Below, piece by piece: positions 41,099 through 50,800 of a stretch of 64,000 bases of DNA. Position 1 is the first letter of the stretch. The number at the start of each line of letters is the position of its first letter. The translations under genes were made by a program, and so were the position numbers. The notes below the pieces were generated by a model. That model had not been told where the DNA came from. It was given only the letters and a program-made list of their open reading frames with translations, and ran no database searches. Origin of the DNA: a virus; the IMG/VR virus record IMGVR_UViG_3300047325_000170, positions 1 through 64,000 of that record; one strand, 5' to 3'.

Positions 41099-44000
41099 CT
41101 AGGTGCGCGTTGCGATATGGATGTGGGCACCGGTTCCACGATCAATAAACATGATCGTGCCATCTCCAACATCGGTCCCTGCGGGGGTCGTCAGTTCAGC
41201 GAGCTGGCCCGCATCGTAGTAGCTGTTCACACCGATCTGGGCGACATTGTATCGTTCGGCGAGACGAATGAGTCGCAGTCCAGCCGGAGGGGTTGCGGCA
41301 ACATTAATCATCGGCCCACCGTTCTCGCTGACGAGACCGATATCGATGGCCTGTCCCTTGTAGTGATAGGACCCCGTCCCCGCCCCGAGATCTCCATGGG
41401 AACGTGCTGCTGCTGCAGTCATATAGACCGAGATGCCGTTCTGTGTGAGGAAGTTTAAGAAGGAGATGATGTCATTGCTGACACCTTGGCTTGGCGGGGC
41501 GGTCTGTTGTGTGAGGAGCTCGGTCATAATCAGTGAGCTTTCCCATTGGTGCTTACTGATAATGGCCATACGCGAGGACGTGCTGTAGCTGGTTCCACCG
41601 CTAAGAAAGGTGACGGGATTGGCAACTGACCCGCTCTCCGTTGGAACAGCGATGCCGGCAACCGGAGCAACAATGACCGATTGCGCGGGCGAGGCTGTCT
41701 CTAAGCCCTTTGCGAGGGTGGCATGAACCATGTCTCCCCGTGGCTGAATGGCCCCCAATTGACGGAGCTTCTCTTTGTCCGCGTCACTGATCGTGAGCGA
41801 CGTATCTCCGGGGAGGGCAGCCTGTAGGACAACGGACTCCGAGTGTCCGTTCAGGCCTGCTTGAAGTTCCGCCCCGCGATACTTGAGAAAGACCATGACA
41901 AGGGAGGTCTGGTCGTCCCAGTACCGTGAGATCGCAGTCCATGCGTACCCAAAGATAATCTGGAAGATGACGTTCGCCGCAAGGCCAATGGGATTGAAGC
42001 ATGAGATGATGCGGGCTTCCATGAGGATCGGGAAGAGCTCTGCAGCGAGTCCTGCAAGGCGCCCACCGGCGACGGCGAGATCTTCGGTGACTACAGCTTG
42101 GATGCTCTTCTCACCGACTTGCCCAAAGGCATCAGCAAGGATCTCGGTGAGATCAGCTCCCGCGCCAGCAAGGGTCTTCGAGGTGAGGGTCGTTGACTCG
42201 CGGGTGAGGAAGTTCAGGACGCCGCGCTTGGCAATGACTTCCGCCGCGGTCCGGTTGACTGCTTGATCGAATGTCCCGTTCGTGAAGTTCAGGAAGTTCT
42301 TGGCAATGGCGTCCTTGATAGCCGCATCGAGGATCTCTTCGCCATTCTCGTCGATAGCTTCGGCAAGAACTTCGTTGATGATCTGGGCGGCTGTCTCACC
42401 GGAGACTTTCTCGACGCCAGTCTTCCCAAAGATTGACCGTGTCTTACTGACGGCATTGCTGATGTTCTGGGCGAGTTGCTGGTACTCGCTTGCAGTGGTT
42501 CCAAAAGATGATTGCACGGAGGTCGAGACACTTGTGCTTCCGGAGAGAACACGATTGAGCCCATCGAGGATGAGGTTGCGGATCTGATAGGTGAGGAAGC
42601 GGGGTTTGAACGTCGAGACCGCTTTGCCTCCGATCTTTAGTTCGTAGCCAGTCGGGGGCGGTTTGCTGCCGCCCTTCAGAAACGAGAAGATCCGCTGGGT
42701 GATGTTCTGCTTGGTGACCTTTACGCCAAAGTTGAAGAGTGACTGAGAGAATTGCTTGGTCCCTTGACACAGGGCCCACTTTGCTCCCAAGAGACTGACC
42801 ACGTCCGCCGCAAGGTAGCCGCCAAACCAGGCCCACATCGAGCTCCAGTAGTTCTCACCCTTTACTTCGCAGAGCATGTCCGGCTCAATCGAAGTCACAT
42901 ACCCGACATCGAAACCGAAGTGATGAGTGACCTTGCGCACTCCGCACAGTCCTCGCACGTCCGTGTAGGTGTCGTTGAGGTACATGATGTCGTAGGGCTT
43001 GACTGTCGGATCTCCAAGGACAAGCACCTGCCCTTGGTACATGAGCTTTTGGTAGTCACGCAAGATCGCGCGCGCCATCTGGCGCATGTTCTCCTCGGTG
43101 ATCCAATGCCCCATGCCGCCGGCAATCGAGAAGTCGGTGCCGGGGATCCCGATATTCTCTGCCCAGTAGCCGACAAGGTCGAGCCCCAAGCTCCCGATAA
43201 TGGCCGCCTTGGTTGGCGCAACGTCGAGACCAAGGACGTCGGTGTTTACAATCGCTGTCTTGCGGAAGGCCGAGGAGATCTGCCGGTCAACGGTCTGATG
43301 AACAGGCTTGGGCGTCGGGCGTGAGGACTGATAGCCCTGGCCGTTGTACCACATGGCAATGACGTCCGTGTAGGTCTCTTCGTCTGAGGCACGGATCGTG
43401 TTCGTTAAGAGGTTAGACGTTGAGCCATAGTAGTGGAACTGGCAGAAGGTCTTGGTCTTGTAGCCGACCGGGTAGCCGTAGAAGCGATCAAGCCCCGGGT
43501 CCGCTTGCCCGAGATCGTAGGCGGAGACGCGCTGGTAATCATAGCGGAACTGATAGTAGGGCGCTCCAAAGAAGAGGGTCGAGCGGTACTCGAAGGGCAC
43601 GACGGCCGCGACGTAGGGCGGGAAGTATTGTGCCATCGTGGAGATGACATCCCAGCAGGTCTTGTTCTTCGTGTACATGTTGAAGGTAATGCCCGGCGGG
43701 TGTGGGCCCATGAGTTGCGTCTGTCCCACGTCAGGGAGAGGCGGCGCGTCAAACTGTCCCGAGCTGGGATTGAACCCACCCTGGGCTGCCTTCGCTTGAA
43801 CGTTATCGATAGCCGTCTTTACACTGTAGGGATTGGCAATGACACCAGCGGCTTGCTGCGCAAAGTAGTTGACGCCAACTGCTGATGAGAAGCTGCCAAC
43901 TTCTCGGAAGAACTTCGAGAAGGGGGTGTAGATCGAGTAGACGTTCTCGCAGGTCTCACCGTATCCCGATGGGATTCCTTGGTTGAGCATGTTCGCGGTA

Positions 44001-47000
44001 TTGCCGACCAGAGCAGCCGCGATGCCCGCAACCTTGTACGTTTCCGCAAGCTTCGGTTGCCCTGCCGCTCCCGCAACCCCCGCCGCCGTTGTAAGACCAG
44101 CCTCGAGTAAGCCACCCGTAAGAAAGTTGATACCGGCGAGGGAGGCTTGGTACACATAGTCGGTCAGGGTCTTCGAGGGATTGGTGAACGGCGCCACCTT
44201 CCGGTAGGCGCTGATCTGCTGGGGCTGATTGATCACGTGCGTGTCAGGGTCGAGAACGTCGATGCCCTCAGGTCCATTGTCACCAATTGCGTCCCAGAAC
44301 TGGAAGAGGTAGGGGTTGCCGAAGTGGCTGATACCAATGGGGTTCTCGGCCCATGCGCCGCCTTGGCTTGCACTATAGATGTCGTGCTTGATGAGGTTCC
44401 AGAACTTCGTCCCAAGACTGTAGTCGTAGAGCTCTTCGCCGTGGGAGTTGAGCATCTGCCCAATGATTTCACGTGGCTCGTAGGTGAGATCCATCATCTC
44501 ACCGGTCGGCGCCTGACCGTGCACGAGACGGTTCCCATCAGCAAGGAGTCCCGGAAGGAAGCCGCGGTCGGGTCGGTTGATGGAGTTTGTCTCGGATTCG
44601 GCAGAGGGGATCAGCTTCGTGAGCTCGATTCCATCACCAACTGCGATGATCTGCACCCGCTCGCCGAGACCGACCTCCGCAATACGTCCATTGAAGAGGA
44701 CCGGGAATTTGGCGCCGTTTGAACCGTAACCCATGCGGATGTGGACGCGCACGCCTGGCGCAAGCATGACCTGACCTTGCTGCTTCTTGCGCTGTTCAAT
44801 TTGCTGCTGAACGACACTGTCCGTCCCGAGCAGCAGGCGGATCGGGTTGACGAATCCCTCGACCCAGCGATTGATGTTGTTGCGGATGTCGTCGGTGGCC
44901 GCAAAGACCTCGCCCATGTTGAAGCTTACTGCGCCCTTCGCCACGCTGAGTGCGGCAGTCCCGAGATTGCTGAGAACCGGGATCGTATCTCCGTTGTAGT
45001 TGTAGAGCGCTGAGAGCATATTTGCGCTCAGCTGGAACTGCGTGTAAGACGAGAGATTGCCGTAGGTGTTCATGATCTCAATGATGGCGGTATGCATCGG
45101 ATCCCGGCGATCATTGATGATGTCTATGGATTGGATAGCCTGGAGGGCATAGAGATTCGGCATGAGGTTTTGCCAGCCGATCTTCGGGCCTTCGTCCATG
45201 AGCTGAAAGACGTAGGTGGGGTAGGCTTGAACGAGCCGCCCCGTCATGTCGTGTTCCATAAGATCCCGAAGCATGGCGATCATACGCCCATGTTCGTCGA
45301 TCTGCTGTGAACCAACATCGACGGGATGGTGACTCTGAAGCGCCTGATTCAGGTAGGCTCGCGGGTCCTTCCCATCTTTTTTCTGTCCTAGGATCTCTTG
45401 TGCGGAGTCCTGGACCGCCGCCGGAAGTCCGGGGATTTTCAGCCAGGATGCCGTCCCGTAGTTCCCGGCATTGACACCATAGCTATTTTCTCCCGGGTGG
45501 GTAATCTGGACCGACTGCCCGTCGACCTGAAGCGTCGCTTGGTAGTTGCTTTGCTGCGTGACCGTGGGGGTAAACTGATTCGTAGCCGTTTGGGTGCCGT
45601 TGTTAATGGTCGGCATCGTTAGTGAGCCAACGAGATTGGTGTGGCCGCGCTGCGGACCTGATTCCCAGGCAGTCGACGGCCGCCCTTGATTCGTATTGTC
45701 GCTACCGGGTGCTGCCTCGGGAGCCGTTGCGCCCATCGCCTGAGGATCAACCCCGTAGAGACCGCCCGCCGGATGCTCATCAAAGAGAGACTGCCGAACC
45801 GCTTCGCTAACGGAGCCAGTGATGTTGAGAGCGATAGTTCCGTTCTGGTTGAGGGTGGAGATTTGGCTCGCGACCTGAGCAAGGTACGATGAGGTAGCCG
45901 CTCCGAGGGGGTTGATCGGAATGTTCAGCTTTTCGGCGAGGAGCTCGTTTGGGTAATCGATGTAGAAGTCAGGATCGACGAAGCGACCCTGGTCAGTCCA
46001 ATACTCCCAGCGCAGTTGCTGCATGGCGAGCTGCGCCTGTGCCTCACCGAGCTGCGATGGGTCGAAGATCTCTCCGTTCTGAAGAGCTGCCTGGATACGC
46101 TCGAAGGTCGGAAGCTCGAGGTCAGGATAGAGCTCGAGGTAGGCCATCTGTTCTTTTGCTTCCTGAATAGGCGCAGCCGCAAACCACGCATTGACCGGCC
46201 GACCGGTTGTATCGAAGCCATTGTTGCCCTTGTCACCGGTTGGTTGACGGGGGTCCTTGGCAGGGTTGTAGTCGTTGATATAGCGCTGCCAGAAGACATA
46301 GCGCGGATCGGTCCCGGCGCTGATGGGTCCAACTTCGCCCGAGACCCCTGAAGGCAACTGCTCGTTGATGAGCTGGGGCAGGAGCGCTGCGCCCTTCACG
46401 GCTTCAATACGGCGTTGATGACGCTCGAAAGAGATCATCTCAATCGCGACGGTAAAGATGTTGGGATAGCCCTCGACGGGTTCCGACACAATGTTCGTGA
46501 AAACGACATTATGCACGCCCATAAGGGAAGCGATCTCATTCTCAAAGCCAACAAAGCCGGCAACGAGTTCATAGCGTGCCTCGCGGGCATTGGTACGAGC
46601 GTATTCAACCATTGCCCGCACGGAGTCGAGTGCCGCGAGGGTCAGTGCGGTGAAGGTAACGGTGAAGCGAACTTCGCCCCCTCCCATGTGTTGGTAGCCC
46701 GGCGTCTCATTCGCTGGAGAGCGCACCATCACAAATGAGTTGTTGATCTCGGCCGAGATGCCGGTCATGATCAGGTCGGGTGTATCCCATGGACGCATCC
46801 GTGCCTTGGCGTCATCGGTGAAATTGGTGATTTCAGCGAGAAGGTTCTCGAGCGCTTCGTAGATCGAAAGCTTCTCACTCTGTGGCAAGATCTTCACCGC
46901 ATCGCTGAGGGCATAGGTCTGCCAGCGGTTGTACTGATCGTGAAGATCAGAGAGCCCCTTCAGCCATGCGCTGTCGACAACCGTGAATTGAAACTGGGCT

Positions 47001-47794
47001 GACATGGCGTCGAATGGTTCGCGAGTACTGATGAGGTAGGGCTGCGAAGCAGTCAGTCCATTAAAGGTCTGTTGTTCCGAGGTGGTAAGGGGGGCCGAGC
47101 TTGGAAGATCGGGCCATTTCGCACATACGCGCCACTGCCCCGGCAGCCATTCCGCATAGGCTTGCTGCCAGTACCAGCGTTGTAAGGGGTAGATGAAAGC
47201 GGAGTCAAACTGATAGGGCGGGATCGATGAACAGAAGGTGCCGATTTCGAGAGCCTTACACCACAAGACAACAGCAAGCGCGTTCGGGATCTGTTGTCCA
47301 TCCTTGGTACCGGCCCGGAGGAAGAGCCGCTCGAGCGCGAGGACATGAACCCCATTCGAATTGAGGTACGTGTTCGTGACGGGCAAGATGGGCGTGCGCT
47401 TGAATTGAGCAATCAGACTCGCGATACTGCGATTGTCGATAGGTGGCGAGCTTAAGTAGCCCCCGCTGACGCGACGATTATCGGGATTAGGATCAACTTC
47501 TCCGGTCGAGAGTCCGAAGACATCATAGGCACTCGTGACTTCAAACTCGATCTGGACGATCTTCTCCACAAAGCCGGTGGACATGACAATACCGCCCGTT
47601 GTCCGAGGGACCGGTTCGACGTGGTTGTTGGAGACATCCGTGAGAGAGATACGGTACGGCGGGACCGTCGCGGCAAAGTCTCCGATACGAAGGTAGTCTT
47701 CGTTACCGATGAGCTCCCCGTCCAAACTGCGGTCAAAGTTGATCGCGAGGAGCTGGGGGAAGTTCTCATCAGAAGGATAGCGGAGGAGAGGCAA
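41099..47794 (-). CDS. Giant baseplate hub-type protein with C-terminal M15-like peptidase domain (2231 aa)
   Basis: Residues about 970-1060 contain VRVHIRMGYGSNGAKFPVLF and GRIAEVGLGERVQIIAVGD, resembling the beta-barrels of tail hub proteins (gpD/gp27-type). The N-terminal 450 residues look like tail-protein beta and helical modules. Residues about 1700-1990 are long helices with one hydrophobic segment (GLAANVIFQIIFGYAWTAI). The last 110 residues form a peptidase-like domain: SYHYKGQAIDIG has H2144 and D2151 in the canonical S-x-H-x-x-G-x-A-x-D pattern, and GAHIHIATRT gives H2224 and H2226. It likely forms the tail tip that digests the wall. Its size is far above normal hubs (about 300-1000 residues). 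Confidence 0.65.
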   Translation of the reverse strand: MPLLRYPSDENFPQLLAINFDRSLDGELIGNEDYLRIGDFAATVPPYRISLTDVSNNHVEPVPRTTGGIVMSTGFVEKIVQIEFEVTSAYDVFGLSTGEVDPNPDNRRVSGGYLSSPPIDNRSIASLIAQFKRTPILPVTNTYLNSNGVHVLALERLFLRAGTKDGQQIPNALAVVLWCKALEIGTFCSSIPPYQFDSAFIYPLQRWYWQQAYAEWLPGQWRVCAKWPDLPSSAPLTTSEQQTFNGLTASQPYLISTREPFDAMSAQFQFTVVDSAWLKGLSDLHDQYNRWQTYALSDAVKILPQSEKLSIYEALENLLAEITNFTDDAKARMRPWDTPDLIMTGISAEINNSFVMVRSPANETPGYQHMGGGEVRFTVTFTALTLAALDSVRAMVEYARTNAREARYELVAGFVGFENEIASLMGVHNVVFTNIVSEPVEGYPNIFTVAIEMISFERHQRRIEAVKGAALLPQLINEQLPSGVSGEVGPISAGTDPRYVFWQRYINDYNPAKDPRQPTGDKGNNGFDTTGRPVNAWFAAAPIQEAKEQMAYLELYPDLELPTFERIQAALQNGEIFDPSQLGEAQAQLAMQQLRWEYWTDQGRFVDPDFYIDYPNELLAEKLNIPINPLGAATSSYLAQVASQISTLNQNGTIALNITGSVSEAVRQSLFDEHPAGGLYGVDPQAMGATAPEAAPGSDNTNQGRPSTAWESGPQRGHTNLVGSLTMPTINNGTQTATNQFTPTVTQQSNYQATLQVDGQSVQITHPGENSYGVNAGNYGTASWLKIPGLPAAVQDSAQEILGQKKDGKDPRAYLNQALQSHHPVDVGSQQIDEHGRMIAMLRDLMEHDMTGRLVQAYPTYVFQLMDEGPKIGWQNLMPNLYALQAIQSIDIINDRRDPMHTAIIEIMNTYGNLSSYTQFQLSANMLSALYNYNGDTIPVLSNLGTAALSVAKGAVSFNMGEVFAATDDIRNNINRWVEGFVNPIRLLLGTDSVVQQQIEQRKKQQGQVMLAPGVRVHIRMGYGSNGAKFPVLFNGRIAEVGLGERVQIIAVGDGIELTKLIPSAESETNSINRPDRGFLPGLLADGNRLVHGQAPTGEMMDLTYEPREIIGQMLNSHGEELYDYSLGTKFWNLIKHDIYSASQGGAWAENPIGISHFGNPYLFQFWDAIGDNGPEGIDVLDPDTHVINQPQQISAYRKVAPFTNPSKTLTDYVYQASLAGINFLTGGLLEAGLTTAAGVAGAAGQPKLAETYKVAGIAAALVGNTANMLNQGIPSGYGETCENVYSIYTPFSKFFREVGSFSSAVGVNYFAQQAAGVIANPYSVKTAIDNVQAKAAQGGFNPSSGQFDAPPLPDVGQTQLMGPHPPGITFNMYTKNKTCWDVISTMAQYFPPYVAAVVPFEYRSTLFFGAPYYQFRYDYQRVSAYDLGQADPGLDRFYGYPVGYKTKTFCQFHYYGSTSNLLTNTIRASDEETYTDVIAMWYNGQGYQSSRPTPKPVHQTVDRQISSAFRKTAIVNTDVLGLDVAPTKAAIIGSLGLDLVGYWAENIGIPGTDFSIAGGMGHWITEENMRQMARAILRDYQKLMYQGQVLVLGDPTVKPYDIMYLNDTYTDVRGLCGVRKVTHHFGFDVGYVTSIEPDMLCEVKGENYWSSMWAWFGGYLAADVVSLLGAKWALCQGTKQFSQSLFNFGVKVTKQNITQRIFSFLKGGSKPPPTGYELKIGGKAVSTFKPRFLTYQIRNLILDGLNRVLSGSTSVSTSVQSSFGTTASEYQQLAQNISNAVSKTRSIFGKTGVEKVSGETAAQIINEVLAEAIDENGEEILDAAIKDAIAKNFLNFTNGTFDQAVNRTAAEVIAKRGVLNFLTRESTTLTSKTLAGAGADLTEILADAFGQVGEKSIQAVVTEDLAVAGGRLAGLAAELFPILMEARIISCFNPIGLAANVIFQIIFGYAWTAISRYWDDQTSLVMVFLKYRGAELQAGLNGHSESVVLQAALPGDTSLTISDADKEKLRQLGAIQPRGDMVHATLAKGLETASPAQSVIVAPVAGIAVPTESGSVANPVTFLSGGTSYSTSSRMAIISKHQWESSLIMTELLTQQTAPPSQGVSNDIISFLNFLTQNGISVYMTAAAARSHGDLGAGTGSYHYKGQAIDIGLVSENGGPMINVAATPPAGLRLIRLAERYNVAQIGVNSYYDAGQLAELTTPAGTDVGDGTIMFIDRGTGAHIHIATRT

Positions 47795-47818
47795 CCAGGA
47801 AGCAGATCCTTTACGGGG

Positions 47819-50800
47819 CTACGAGCGGCCTTTCAACTGATCACTCGCGTCCTTGTCACGGTCGCGGGTCGTGCGGCGTGCGTCTTGCATATCGACGTTC
47901 ACCTGGGCCCCAATGGCGTTGCTGATCCCGGCACGGAGCGCTTCGGGGCTTGACATGTCCCCGTTCCGACTTGCACGTACCTGGATGTTGTAGCTCTGGG
48001 CCGAGCCACCGGTGTCGTTACTCATGACGCGGGTGCGGCCGCCCGTTGGGGGCTTGGGCATCTCGGGGGCGTCGCGGATCTCCCCGCTCTGTCCGAAGGT
48101 CACGGCTGCGGTTGCCAGGGCGCCTGCGCCAAGGCCGGCCATGACCCAGGGGTTCCGGAGTTTCTCCATCACCCCGCTCATTGAGAGCTTCTTTGCTATT
48201 TTAGCACCATCTTCGACCATTGAGCTAGCGTTTTGGGTGACCGGGGCCGAGATCATGTTCTCGGTGAGGTCCTTGGTCTCGGGCAGCACGGACTCTGGGA
48301 TGCTTGCCCCGATCTTGGGTTCGGTCAGAGCTTGGCTTGCTGCCTGTGCCTCTTGCATGCGCTCTTCGGTTGTTCCGGCGGCGTCGATAGCCCCACGTCC
48401 AAAGATCCGTGAGAAGATGTCAACCGCGCTCCGGCCGACTTTCTTCCCTGGGTTGGTAATAGTGCGCACCCAGTCCCCGGCATTCGCTAGGTCAAGTGGC
48501 CCGGCGCCGTTCTTCATGGCGGCTTGAGATTTCCAATTGACCGGTTCGGTAAAGGATTCAAACCAGGAGATCTCTTTGCCCCACTTGTCAAATTTCGGTT
48601 CCGCAGCCTGGCCAGTTTTCACCATGTCTGTGAAAGCCTTGAGGGCTTGGTACTTCCAGATATCCTTACCGGCTTCCATGTCCTCCTTGGCGCCCGCAAG
48701 GAAGTACTTGTCCATGTAGCTATCAACGTTCATGGAGCCAGCGCTCGTTTGCAGCAAGCCGCTTTTTTTGTCATAGAGGTCCTGCGTCTTGTCGATCACC
48801 GATGCTCCCGCCACGCCCGGGACACTCACGGGCTTGCCAACCGACTGCTGTTGAAGGAGCGTGGTGAAAGCGTAGGGGTCAAACTGATTGCCGCCCTTCA
48901 CCTTGAGGAACTCTTCACGAATGATGCCCGCGCCGGTATACTGCAGCGCTGCTAGCTCTCGTTCTTCTGGACTTGCTGCGGTGTTCTTGATCGTGTTCAT
49001 GAGCCGGTCTTGGATAGGCGTCGTCACCGCTCCGATGAGACCCTGCGCACTATCAACCTCGTGCTGCTCGAGGATCCTCTCCATCGTGCTCATCTTTAAG
49101 ATTGGGAGATTGGTATGATAGTAGTTCTCAAAGTTGGCGAAGAGCTCTGCTGTTTTGGGCAGGTTCGCTTTGATCTCTTTAAGGGCGGCTTCATGCCCTT
49201 CCCACGCTGCAACCTTGGCCGTCCATGCCGATTCGAATTGCCCGTGCAATTTCTGCATGATCGCCCGATTGATTTTCGTTCCCTCAAGCATGCCGGCAAG
49301 GACAACACGGACCTTGTCACCGTCCGAGTCACCATAGAGTGCCTTACGCAGACTGTCATGAACGTAGAGGCCAAATCCCTTGATGGTATCGTCGACATAG
49401 ACCTTTGCGCCCATACGACCGTAGATCGCATTGGGGTCGCGGTGCACGGTTGCCCAGAAGAACTCTTGTCCCCGCTCGTCTTTCAGCAAGCTTTGGCCCG
49501 GGACAGCGCCGATTTGTTTAGCAAACTCCCGAGAAACCTTGGCGCTGAAGGGTTGGAAGGACGCATCGTCCGCCCAGAGGGACTGCTGAAGGGGTGCCTT
49601 TAAGAAGCCCTTCCCGCTGAAGTCGAGGCTCTTGTAGAGGTTGTTAAGGAGACCCTTCTTGCCCTTGATCTGCGTTGCAAGCGATTGCTGGTAGGACTCA
49701 ATAGATTTATTGAGATCATCCAGGTGGGCAAGATTCTCAGGATCGATCCGAGCGCTGAGCGCAATCACGCGGTCGAGGGCGCGTTGCGATTCGGAGGGAC
49801 GGTAGCCACCGCCCTTTACGTCGGTGAGATCGGGGATCTCATCGGGGGCGTAGAGCCGCCGCCCGTTTCCAATATCGATATACTGTGCGCCACGCCCATA
49901 GCGTGCGAGGTATTCGTCCTTTGAGAGGACGTTCTTCGGTGCTTGTTCGCGTAGGGCGATCTGTTCGGCGGTCATTTCTGTTGCGCCGGTCGCATTCCCG
50001 AATTTCATCGGATTTTGGTTGGCTTCATACGCAGAGAGGTATTGGTGGAGCTTGTAGGCTCTCTTCTGAGTGGTCGGGTTAGCGAGGTAAGAGGTCTTGA
50101 GATTCTCAGCCTGGAGAAGGAGACCCTCAGCCTCGTAGGCCTTAATGTCAAAGGCCTGCATACCGGCTTCGTTCCGCTTGGGATTGAGGCGTTTGTGCTT
50201 TGCGTAGAGCGCTTCTTCCGCTGTCATGTCCGTCGTGGGCGAAGGATCATTGATGACGCGAGTGGCCAGCATCGACTGTTCATACTGCACGCGGTAGCGG
50301 TTCCCGCTCCGTGAGGTGAAGTTGGTTGTTTGGAGTAATTCCATGCCGCCGCTCGGATCGATCTTCTGTCCGAGCTCGTTCATCATGCGCTTCGCTTCAA
50401 GGGCCTTCGCCACGTTGGTCTCATCAAAGCGATGTTTGCCGGAGATCGCTCGGTTGACGACGTAGCCATTCTCGATGCTGAACTTCATACCGAGACCAAG
50501 CTGATCGAAGATCTCCTGCAACCCTTGTTGAAGAGCAAGGGCCTTCTGGGGATCCTTGCCAGCCCGCGCCATCATCATATTCATCTGACCGCGGACGAGC
50601 ATGCCTGCGCCTTCGTGCTTCTGGAGGGTCTTCACGAGTGGGACGCCAGAGAAGATCTTGACGAAGTCATCGTCCCAGGTCGTTTTCCCACCGTTGATGA
50701 CGACGGTGTTCTTCGACATATCGGCCATGATCTTCATGTTGTGAAGATTGGCCCCGGCCCCGAAGGCCTCGTTGATCTCGGGCTTCGCGATGGCCTGTTG

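Noticed and set aside
49316-49330. Reading the DSDGD segment as a calcium-binding EF-hand/dockerin loop or a HAD D-x-D-G-T motif
   Set aside because: EF-hand loops have D-x-D-x-D-G, with Gly after the third acid, and HAD motifs have Thr after Gly. Here Gly precedes the third Asp, and the His and Gly spacings fit RNA polymerase better.
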